Assembly (NCBI GenBank): GCA_903813345.2
Contig: CAIIXF020000001.1
Coordinates: forward strand, 21,657,915-21,721,914
Source of the DNA: Owenia fusiformis
Lineage: Eukaryota; Annelida; Polychaeta; Sabellida; Oweniidae
Length of the DNA: 64,000 bases
Reading direction: 5' to 3'
Made by a program: the position numbers and the translations under genes
The notes under the pieces: model-generated
The model's input: only the letters and a program-made list of their open reading frames with translations
What the model was told of the DNA's origin: nothing
The model's database searches: none
Shown here: one piece after another, positions 39,042 through 51,100 of the stretch
Position numbering within the stretch: position 1 is the first letter of the stretch
Layout: the number at the start of each line of letters is the position of its first letter

Positions 39042-42000
39042 ATATTTTCTATTTGAGTTAGAAAACTTGTTATTTGGAATATTCTTTCTATTGAATAGTG
39101 GTCTGCATTAGTTTGATTAACTAATCGTGATCAATACTGCTTTCCATTGATTAGATTTTCTTGACATTATTCTCTTGAGTGATAGAGAGCACAAAGTATT
39201 CAGAAAGTGTCTCCAGAGACTCATTTCATTTCTTAAACAAGATCAGCATTTTGCTATACTTCAATCAGATACTCTCATGTCATTGATCACTCATGGATTG
39301 TTTCTTCATTCCCTACGCATTCGTTCGACTCTGTTTCTTGAAGGAGAGCTTCATTTTCATAGTTTATAGGACCAAAATTGATTGTAAGCAAGAAGTGGTC
39401 ACAGGTTAAGATGACCTTTCCAGAGGAAGTAGTTTGTTATATCTCCATGAACAATATGTTTCTTTTGACAGAAGTGTTAATTTACCATATTGTCTTAATT
39501 ATGACATCTGTTCTTTCTGTTCGTATTCCCCTTGCATTGATTTAATCAGGGAAATGAAGTAATCAGGCCACAATTTGAAATAATCCACTCGGAATAGCAT
39601 CAGTTACCCTTTGCACTTCACTTCTTAAAAGAGGGCTTCGTCTTCATAGTTAATAACTAGACTCTGTGTACAGGGTAAACATAAGCAGAATTTGAAACCG
39701 AGAGATACATACATCCTCTGAATGCAGAGCTACAGAACTCATTCGTCCTTTTCCAAAAGAAAGTAACATTGGGTCTTGGATCCCTTTGGTCAGAAGATAT
39801 ATACAAAACCAGGCACTTGAGATTTGACTGAATACTCCTTCATACAAACCAAAAATCTCATACAAATCTGTATATAATCCACAAAGGCACCATTGAGGCT
39901 TGATTGCTGAGGAGAATCGGTCAGCCATAACTGAGAAGTTGTCAGTAGAAATCAACTATCAACACACAGACCTTAACACATCACTGTGATTTGTTGTTAT
40001 ACCTTCAAACAGAGCAGAAATGAGGAACTAACTGTTCCTTTCAAATTAGACCGGACATAAGTGTAAATAAGGTTATTTGAGTAACATTTTAAGATTAATA
40101 AAATTGATTTTGAAAATTTTGATCTTACTTCATGTAAACGGGGCTCTATACTAGTTGAAGGCATAATAAGATCAATTAATGATCTTGTGATATCTTCACA
40201 GTGAAAGTAAATGTTACAGTAAATCCAATATTGATTTTTCTAGATTTGTTTTTTGAAGTCAGAGATATGAATCCGTAAATCACAGTCACCTTTCCAATTC
40301 TATCTTTTCATTTTAAGCATCCCAGAAGATAGATTGATCTTTTTCCTGACTTTGATATATGGAAGAACATTGTGTTTAATGTTTAAACTAATTGTAAGAC
40401 CTAAAAATATTGTCTTAAGACAGAAAGTTATGTTTTCCCACAGCTGGTAAATTTCTGACAGGTGGACTGTCTTGTAGAAGAAGTGTTGAAATGTTACTAA
40501 TCCTGTAATCCTATAAATGAATGGCTAAAAATGTAGAAGCATCGCCAAATGTTACCATACACATCAAAAAATATTTAAATATATTACATTACAATGTTAT
40601 TTTCCTTGCAATTTATGAAATTACATTTTATGAATGCCATGTTGACCTTTGTATTCCAATATCTGTATTAACATGGGATTGATTAGGATTACATAACAGA
40701 CCTATAGATATGTCAAGAAGACCTCTTATATTAATTTTAGAGTTTTTATCAAGAGTTCAGGACTTTTAATAAAAGTGCTGACATTTTCTAAATAGTAAAT
40801 GTCAGTATGAGATTAATGTGCGTTTTAAATGCCACACAAATGTGAGCTAATATTTCTCTTTTATATGAGAGGTTTCATCCCAAGAAAATTTCGCTCATCA
40901 CACGAGGTGTGGACCTGCACGTAAACTCAGAGAGGGTCCATTATTCACCAATTGAGTGCTAGGTTACATGGGATTGATTACTCTCCCCTGTTAACATAAG
41001 CTTTAAAAATCAGAAAGATGTTCTCACTTTTGACAGTTATGTTCCTACTGGTATGACTCATTCAGACAATTTGTAAAAACATTGACATACTGAGCCCATT
41101 ACTTTTTCCCATGTTTTCTTTGAAATGCAAGATATTTTCCACCATAATTGACACAGTGTGTTGGAGGCATCATTCAACTTAAAAATCAGTTACTTCATTA
41201 AGACAGTCTAGAGTTTCTTTGATTGCTTCATTTTTGTTTTTATGAGTGCCTGATTGATATCTTCATATTGTATTATTATAAGTATGGTAGATTACTTTTA
41301 AGTTATAATCTAGTGTCTTGTTTTTTGAGAATCAAATATTGAAACTAAAAACCTCGAGATATGACATATCAAATTTTGTGATGTATAATTACTGGTCCAT
41401 TCAACAATGACCAGTAGATTTTTTTCATGGTCATGGACTAGCACAGGCGAAGCCATGAGGGGGGGGGAGTCAATGGGTGTGAACATACCCCCCCCCCATA
41501 TTAAATAGAACCATTAGATAGAAGAAAAGAGCTTTAAAATTCAAAACAAATCTTAAAAACAATTTTTTGGTTCGTATATGCAACGATCTCACTGAAAACC
41601 GAATTTTTTTGGGTTGATCGCACCCCCCTGACTGAAAGCTGGCCATGCCCATGAATGGCAGGTCTATCTTACATTAAACTGCTCTTTTATTTAATTAGTT
41701 GTTTGGAACAGTATGACTGGGTTCCTTCAGGTGTAAGCTGATATCAGTACTATATCTGTCATTCACGTGAAAACTGATCCCACTTACATCATTTATATTA
41801 GGTTCTAGTGAGTCTGTTGAAGTGTCAGATGTATTTTAATCCTCAAATCCTGGTATATTACTTATCATCATGTACCCTGTGGCCTGCTTGATGATTTAAA
41901 CAGAATAGGAATTAATCCTGTAAAATATAAATTATTTCTTTCAAAAAGATTTTATATAGCCAGGGTGAGTTAATTTATTGATATGATTCTCCCCCTCCCA

Positions 42001-43043
42001 AATCTCTCACAACCCCTATTGAGTTTGTGTAACCCGACTTTTCACATAGAGTGTCCAAAAATTGTATTGTATGATATTATTTTATTTGTTTCTAGTTTTT
42101 GTATAATTAATGTTTACAATGACATGGAAGAGACACATGAGATAAATGTTGAGTGTAAAGGTTTCATGTTATGAAACATGAAATATCATAGTACTGCACT
42201 ATATAAAGTTTGAACAGTCAAAATAAGAAAAACACGGCAACACATTCTTCTTTCTTAGACATCTGTTTAATAACTAGGTGAGTGGTGAAACTTATTTCGG
42301 ACCATTTCTGTTTTTATCTTTAACCAATAGAAATAAAAATGGTTAAACCCCCCGCATATTTCTTTTAGTAAACTAATGAAAAATCCTAAATATATAGGTT
42401 TGTCTCCTTAATGATTATCAGTTTAAAAGGCAAGAATCAAAACCTTAAATGTTCAAAAAAGATGGCTGAAATTTGATTTTTACCTGATTATCTCTTTAGA
42501 GCTTGTAAAAAAATTGGTTTAATAATGTGCTTCATCTTTCTTATATACAAATTTTAGGGACTGTGACTTAAAATTTTTTTTTTCAAAAACATAAAAAATG
42601 TTGCAGCAATGTTCTGTGTTGGTCATATAGTCCACTGCCAGTTCCATCCATAGTATCAATCCAGTGATAAACACAGATTAGTTCTAGCTTGCATTCTGAT
42701 ACTCATAGCATCTTTCTTTATCACATGCTCTGTAAAATTCCAGTAATCTGATTGGTTGATTACCGTGTGAGTTTTCCCGTCTCACACGGCCGTCTCACAC
42801 GTTACTAGAGGCAACCAGTGATGATCAATAGCAACGATGTGACGTCACTGATTATATCACTTCTAGCTAAGGAAAACAATATGACGTCATACTATTTCAC
42901 AAACAAGTACGAATACAACGGTATGACGTCATATTGTTTCAAAGCGAAATCAAAAATTATAGTAGTTACCAGAAGTACTGAACACAATCATAACTGACCA
43001 AATCAAAATGCTTCAAAATTCCTAGACATGTGATAAAATCGTC

Positions 43044-43182
43044 ATCACACGTTTCAGCTTATGTGATACAGGAAATATTCCACTCGGGTAACAATGTATC
43101 ACCACTCAAGCTTCGCTTTCGTGGATGATACAGTATTACCTTTCGTGGAATATTTCCTGTATCACATGCTTAAACGTGTGAT
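43044..43182. mobile_element. Foldback element around GTGATACAGGAAATATTCCAC
   Basis: ATCACACGTTTCAGC and GTGATACAGGAAATATTCCA pair with TGGAATATTTCCTGTATCAC and TTAAACGTGTGAT across a short spacer (AAGCTTCGCTTTCGT). Nearby sequence from 42750 has further TCACACGG and TGACGTCA palindromes, so the full element may start there. Confidence 0.7.
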
Positions 43183-44989
43183 AACTGATAGTTTCACCTG
43201 AAGCAGTGCTGAGAAGAAATGAGATGACATTGTTTATCATGATGTCTAGCTTGTGGCAAAATTAAAAGATGTGATGAGTATCAGAATGATGTTGGTCAGA
43301 TATTTAACATATAACACACCAGCCAATGTTGTTTCTCTAAACAAACCTGCTTTATAAAGGACTTGCTAATTGTGCCCCTAAGAAAGTGTTATTGTTTCTG
43401 TAGAAGCAACAAATAATCTTACTGAAACACTACCTTGTTTATCTTTTATAACAACTGTTTCTGTTACACTTCTCTCCTGCTGTTATATACTTGACGGCTG
43501 TCAATATAAAAGAAAGAATTGTTTTTTGCAATTTCATTGGTAACTGGAGCAGGCCAGTGCATTCAAAGAAAACCAATAAAAAGGTAGTCTCTCATTAAGA
43601 TCCTGTATTAACCCTCTACCTTCTCTAGATCTATCAAAGGCAATGGGGATACGGGGCCTCAGTGCCTTTGACCTAATACGAAATTCATGTTCCTCTATCT
43701 GCTTTATTCTGTAAAGAACTCGCTCTTCAAAATGATGGCCTCAAAAAAAGTGATAAAATATGAAAACATAGTGAACTTGGAAGATCATTTTAAGGTTTTC
43801 AGCACTTGCAGATTTTCTGAAAATGGCTGCATTTAATATCAGTTCAATGTAGGAGGTTCATATCTGCTTCAAGACAGTTAGCACTGAGTAGATTTCTCTC
43901 AAGTGACAATTAACCAGTGTGAGAACCTTTAAAAATAACATTCTAAGATAAAGAGTGTCAGAAAATCTGAAAATTCTCCAATGAATAACATGGAGATATT
44001 TGATGAATTTGAAATGTTTTGGGATGAGAGTGGTTCTGTTCATTTTAGTGTTTTCATTCCTTTCAACGTATCAGGTGATTGGCATTCTTTTTTCTTTCTT
44101 ACTTATTCTACATGAAGGTTTTTTACCATTTGTGTCATACGTAGTAATGTTCTTATTTTGAATATGTGGAAATGGTTACAAATTTTAGGGATTTCCTTAC
44201 CATTCCTTCAAGTATACTCATAGTAATATAGATTATGTCTATAAAAATGATATCCACTATATTGTAGCCTTGCATTAAAAGTTCCTCTCCCCCCTCATCT
44301 CTTTTACTCTGTAACAGGGGTAGGAAAGAACTAGGGGGTTGATAAGAGCATTAGTTGTTATCGCGAGCAGTTTCATTTTAAAGTCGAGATTTTTCTTTAT
44401 AATAACATGACGATTTTTATACACAATGTGGCAGAATGAATTAATGCCCATGGGGTGAATATGCTGTGATTGTATTTAAACTTTAGGAATGAAACATATT
44501 CAAAATAAAAGACACTGTATTAAAAAAGGTTTCAATTCAATAAGTCACACCTTTTCTTGTGTTCTTTTTAGTGTATAGCTATTTGGTAAGCACCAATTAC
44601 TAAAAATATGTTGTGGTTATATCTGCAAAAGTGTATCATAAGATTAGGTTCAGAATTAATGGAAGTTTAGTTTACTGATTTGTTGACTTATGGCTGCTTA
44701 TCTCCCAGACCTATCATTCACATTTGAAGATAACAAGATATAACATAAATGTTTTCTCAGACTTACATCAACTTGAGATTTATAACTCTAAGTGCCCTTT
44801 AGCTGAGCAGTTTCTGCTAAAGGCAAGAATATATAGAACATTTGCTTGAATAGTTCTTTACGATTGGTTAATTTTATTCATTCATTCTGGTGGTAAACAC
44901 TTGACTTTCTAGTGTGTTTATTTTTTTTGATTATTGATGTTATGTTATTCTTAATGTTTCATAAAAAACTTCAATATTTTGTTTTTCAG

Positions 44990-45103
44990 GAGATGTGTAC
45001 ATTATATAGAGACTGTTCTATGATGAAAAGCCATAGAAGTGCTTCATACCATCATAGCAACGGAGACTCATAGAATGTTCCAGAATCACAGGGCCATACC
45101 GCC
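44990..45103 (+). promoter_or_regulatory. EXTL3: EXTL3 5' leader in the first coding exon, with upstream ORFs
   Basis: The acceptor tttgtttttcag ends at 44989. The leader has an ATG at 44993 opening a 26-codon uORF that stops at 45071-45073. A second ATG at 45075 is out of frame and runs past the main start. The main ATG at 45104 is in a strong context (GCCATGG). Two uORFs suggest leaky scanning or reinitiation at this gene. Confidence 0.55.
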
Positions 45104-48100
45104 ATGGCTTTTTCCGATGAATACCACTCCCGTAAGATCAGCTTCCAGCGGTGGTTAACACATGTGAAACTCTCCAGACTGATTGGAATTCTCCTAGTGA
45201 TTCTGATCATAGTTCCATTAATCGCACATTATTATATCTCAAACATTGGCTCAGATGGACTCGAAGGTGAAGGTCACAGGACGAGGTCGAAACTTGACCA
45301 TATTGAAGATTCTCCGAGCCTCAAATCATCCGACTTGAAGTTTCGAATTGAGGAACTGAGACGGATAAAAGCAAGCGTGAATAATGAACTTCGCGATTTG
45401 GAAAACACGAGGCAGAAACTCAATGCTGAAATCAGTGGTTATAACTCACATATTGAGAAACTTAAGCATGAATATGAGAGTACAAACAAAGACTTGGACC
45501 AGTTGAAATTGACAATGCAGAACACACGGTTAGAACAGGAGGATGTTCTAAAGCGTAATATGCTAGAAATGCAGCTGCCACACAGGATCCTCCCATCCCT
45601 TGAGGACTCCATACACATTGATCCACCAAAGGCTCACACAGCGTGCGCCATGCATACCTGCTTTGATTACTCCAGGTGCTCAATTTCATCAGGATTTCCC
45701 GTTTATTTTTACAGTCCCCTTGACTACACCCTCACCAAGACACCTCTACATCCCTTCATCAAGTCCTCAGTAATGAATGCATTTAATTCAAATCCCCACT
45801 CCACATTTGACCCCCATATTGCCTGTATATATGTCATCCTGATTGGAGATCTCGAAAAAGACAATGAAGATTACTCTCTATTAGAGGAGAAATTAAAAAA
45901 TCTGCCATATTGGCATGGCGATGGACGCAATCATTTATTATTAAATTTAGCTCATGGTCACACTTCGAGAGATATATTCGAACATGTAAACACTGGGCGA
46001 GCAATGATCGTCCAATCAACATTTATCAGTAGTCGTTTCAGAGCTGGTTTCGATGTAATTATACCGCCATCTTTAGGAATATCTCATGGTGATTCATGGG
46101 AAGGATTACCCATGCTTGTTCCTGCTAGAAGACAATATCTCCTCACATTTCTCGGGGAGTATAACCAACTGAAATCTTTCACCAATAAAGCTGAAGAATT
46201 CCAATCTCAGGGTGCTGCTGGGAAAACATCACCACGGCAACAAAGTGTGCAAAATGACTTGATCTTTAGGTTGAAAAATAATGCGGGGAATAACGACCAA
46301 AATCAACCAATTATTAACAGTAATAGAAAACTATTAAGTACAAATGAACGGACGTTAAACAATGACTTTCGGGAACTTATTAACTTAGAGAATGGAATTG
46401 TTGAAGCTTTAAAAAACATGCAATCAAAACACAGTCAAGATGGATTTTATTTTGATTTTAAATGCAATGGTGATGTAAGTGTTGGACTGAATGCTGAATG
46501 GGCACTGTGCCTCCCTGAACCTAAGCGTCATGAACTTCTGGAGAAATCCACTTTTAGTCTCATAATTGCCCCCACTAATTACAGTATTATATCTAGTGTG
46601 CTGACACAAATTAGGATATTTGAAGCAATAAAATATGGTGCAATACCTATTATACTTGGGGACTACATACAGCTCCCATTCAATGACTACCTCTTGTGGA
46701 AGGATGCAGTGGTTCAACTCCCTAAATCTCGTATAACAGAACTGCATTTTATCATACGTTCATTCATCGACAATGATATTTTAGCACTTCGTAGGCAGGG
46801 TCGAATATTTTACGACTCATTTTTCTCCTCAACAAAAAACATTATTGATACACTATTGGCTGTGTTTCGTACAAGACTACAGATACCTGCACCTCCTATC
46901 AGAGATGAACCGTCCCCCAATGTGTTCAATGCCAGTTTCGTTCCACTACGTGATGAAAATGTAGATATACAGACAGAAGCTGATGATATTCTGGGCCCTA
47001 TTGAATCTCCACTGCCTTCTCTGACATATAGGCAGAACTTTACATTTAGTTACAGAGTGTTTAACCAGCCAGGGGACTATCGTCACTCCTTCCCCTTCAC
47101 TCCCTTCATTCCAGTCTTACCTGCTGAGGCAAAGTTCAAAGGTTAGTGCTTCATTACAAAAGTGCTAGTGGGACTTAATCCATTGAGGCCTACAGTGCCG
47201 TTTTTTAAATAATATGTTTTTTTAAATTATTTTTTTAAGATTTATGATTTTTTTTTTACGTCATCTACATGTTTATTATTTTGATGAGGAAATTGTCATC
47301 ATAATGTATTTTCATTACTAGCATATATTAATAGCTGTATTCTGATGTAAGCCAGCTGTTTTCAGTGATTCTACGTAACAACTAAATGTGGAAATGGTTG
47401 GGATAATTTCATCAAAAGATGATGAAGGAAAAGCATTCAGATAATTAAATCAGTAAGCCAGTGAAAAGGAGGAATTTGCCAAAATTGCCGAACTTGGTGA
47501 TGTAAATAATGTTGCATTATCCATTGGTAGAATACTTAAACCAATTGTGACTACCTTTTAGTGACTTTTAACTCATTTTATATCTCATAAATTATAGGGT
47601 CTAGTCGAGGGTTCCGACCCATAGGCAAGGGAGCAGGTGGTGCAGGGAAGGAGTTTAATGAGGCCCTTGGAGGAAACTTTCCAAGGGAACAATTCACAAG
47701 TAAGTTTTGAATTCATCACTGTCAACCAATATATGAAGTGTGCATCACAAGGATGTCCATATATTGAGATATATTAGATCTGCATGATGTTGATTTATCT
47801 TAAGTTTCATTTCAATTTTATTTCTATAGTTACCAATAATTAATAGAATATTTCCCATATTTTACATAACATATTCACGCGGTCCTAACTTCGACCGTTA
47901 ATTTGAATTTTTGACCTACCAGATGTTCGAAAATCAAGGATTCATGTCTCATACTGCACCGTTTTTCTTCAAACTTATACTATTAAAAGCAAAACAAAAT
48001 TGCCTTTCTGTCGGTGCATTACTTTATTGTAAAGAGTCCCTCGTTCTAGCAGCGTTTTGGTCCCCAGCTGTTAGAAGACCTTCTTACAGCTGGGGACCAA

Positions 48101-51100
48101 AATGCCGCTGGAAGTAGGGACTCTGTTTAAGAGAATAATGTACCAACAGAAAGGGATTTTTGTTATGCTTTGAATGGAACAAGTTTGAAGAAAAACGGTG
48201 CAGTACGAGACTCGTAATCCTTGATTTTCAAACATCCGGTAGGTCAAAAATTCAAATTAACAGTCGAATTAGTACCGCGTGATATTGCACAATACAATCA
48301 TATATCAAATATTTCGATTGACATTTTCCAAATGTTTTGTATCCACATTTCTTTGAAAGTGGTGAACTACCTTAAAGTAGTTTCTAACGCTGTATATACA
48401 GGAACTGATCCATTGTTTCAGTTGTGATGCTGACATATGAAAGAGAGGCTGTCTTGATGAATGCTATAGCAAGGCTGAAAGGTCTGCCTCATCTGAACAG
48501 AGTGGTGGTTGTGTGGAATAGTCCCAAGCCACCTGCTGAGGATCTCAGGTGGCCTATCATAGGAGTAGATGTACATGTAAGAATATATAACTTCAGATAT
48601 TAAACAGCATTGCAGGTCAAACTTCTACGAACTTCTACAGATTTTCTACAAATGTTGCAAAAGACCAAGTCAGGAAAATGTTATGTAACAAACAAAACTA
48701 GGATAGTAAGTAGCATTGTTCTAACCTTCAACTGAAATGAACTTGGTTTGCCATACATTTCCATTCTTATGCTTAAATTAGCCTTCTTTGTTTGTCCAGG
48801 TGATTAGAACAGAGAAGAACAGTTTGAACAACCGTTTTCTACCATATGATGTCATAGAAACAGAGGCTATCTTGTCAATAGATGATGATGCCCATCTCAG
48901 GCACGATGAAATCATGTTTGGATTCAGGTAATGAATCTTTCCAGTCAAAATAAAAGTTGTATTGTTAACAGTAGAGAGATATCACACTTAAGAGAAATAT
49001 TTATGAAACCATCAAATGAGCTCTTAAATATGCTAAATGGAGAGATACAGCATATGTTCACTGGTTAACAGCCACTTGACTCAAAGTAAAGCTGAAAGTA
49101 ACATTGGTGGATCAGCCATTTGGAAAATTTGAGATTATAAGAGATGCTAACTTCTTTATACAACTGTACTAGTTTTTTCTGACCTAGCTTTTTTCATGAA
49201 TGAAGCTTTGCATCAAAGTCTATTGTTGATGTGAATTGCAGGCAAATTCAAAATTCTGTTTTTCTAGATTTCTTGTTTCTAAATGTGGTTCAGATTTATA
49301 GATGTCGCATTGGTATTACAGTATATTACAAAACATTGATCCCATTTTACCATGTAATGTGTGCATGCACATTTATTTGGCCTCAGAGGCAACAGCACAA
49401 CAACATGTATTTACCATACAGTATTATTTAGTTTTTATGTCACCACAAACATATGCATAATAAGTGTCATCAGTCTTATTGAAGCAAGCTGATTGTTAAC
49501 AAGCTTCATTTGGCAATTTTTTCAGGGTGTGGCGTGAGAATCGTGAAAGAATCGTAGGATTCCCAGGACGCTTCCATGCTTGGGATCTTGATCATGATAG
49601 CTGGTTGTACAATTCTAACTACTCATGTGAACTCTCTATGGTACTCACTGGTGCTGCATTCTTCCACAAGGTATTAATAAAATCACCTTCCACTCTCTTA
49701 GTCAAAATGAACCCCACTGTTATTAACATGAACTATTTTTTAATGAATTTTTATTAAAGGTTTATCTTAAGAGTATAAAATGATGCCATCGTACTGTACT
49801 CTTATGATTGCCATCGTACTGTACTCTTATGATGCATATAAATTTAGTTGTAAGAACTTGAATATTTTATTTGGAGTTTCTATTTTAATGTTTTGCAGTA
49901 TTATGCCTACCTATACAGCTATGTGATGCCTCAGGCAATAAGAGACAAGGTGGATGAATATGTTAACTGCGAGGACTTGGCTCTTAACTTTCTAGTCTCC
50001 CATATCACTAGACAACCTCCAATTAAGGTAACTATTTCACTCATTGATAAACACCTTCTATTAAGGTAACTATTTCACTCATTGACATACACAGTCCTAT
50101 TATGGTAACTATTTCACTCATTGACATACACAGTCCTATTAAGGTAACAATTTCACTCATTGACATACAACCCTCTATCAAGGTTGCAACTTCTCTCATT
50201 GCCAGACAACTCCCTATTAGGGTAACTGTTTCAAATGGCAAATATTCATGTTGTCCACTCTATAGTAAGGGATATACAGTGTACTCTTATGGTCATTAAT
50301 AACAAAACGTGTTCATCTGGCAAACACTTCTTTCTAGTGAATGACAGAACCTATTGATAGTGAACAAATTTCAGAGGAGAGTCAATTTATTTCTGTGTAA
50401 AAACCATCTGTGAGCTGAGCACTTTTTATGGTTCCATATTAGTCATTATACACAGGTTTTACTGTATAAAGAGTCAATAGAAGATGATATATACCGCATA
50501 TCATTTCACTTTCTTCATGTTTGTTTCTTTTGAAGTTTTATATTATATATATTGCTCTGAACACCCAATATAGGTTCGATAAACCAGTGAGTAAACATTC
50601 TAACTCGTGTAAAACCACATTTCTCGTAGACTCTCATGGCACTTTGTTGATGCACACTTGTCCTTAGCATCAACTCATCATAGTTGTACTTTTTGCAATA
50701 GTCTATTACAAAATTAACCATCAAATCAGCTAGTCCATTGCCCCTGTAATCAGTTGCTACAACCACACGCGTAAGTTCACCTCGCTTGCCAACATCCAGT
50801 TCATTTACACCAATAGAGCCAATAAGTTTCCCCCTGTGGAAGAGCAGCCATAATTTATGGTCATGTTCTGTCCAATATTCTACAAAATTGTGATAATCGC
50901 TCAGTTTGGACAGCTCCCAAAGTAGAACACCCCATACTAACAAGAAATACAATATGGAGTATAACCCCAACAGGAATATGAGTCCGTTCATCAATGAGTG
51001 TCTCATTTGGTATAAGGTTCCAGCTGCTAGTAATGCTAATACACTGCTAACCTTTGGATGGAATAATTTGCCTTTCATCATTATTGGAACTGGTTCAGTG

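Larger units (their letters stand above)
29420..44989. other. Long stretch without recognised coding exons, probably EXTL3 5' intron(s)
   Basis: Both strands show only short chance ORFs. Contents noted: small tandem and MITE repeats (listed separately), poly-G tracts at 31251, 32326 and 41460, and an AGCGAACTGCC/GAGCGTAGC dispersed repeat near 31270. A possible small noncoding exon is at 36910-36962. The EXTL3 coding exon has an acceptor at its 5' side, so at least part of this stretch must be a 5' UTR intron. Confidence 0.5.

Noticed and set aside
50041-50241. Minus-strand ORF made of repeated [12 protein letters not shown]-like units
   Set aside because: It is the complement of the 39-bp tandem repeat at the EXTL3 splice junction; a period divisible by three stays open by construction.
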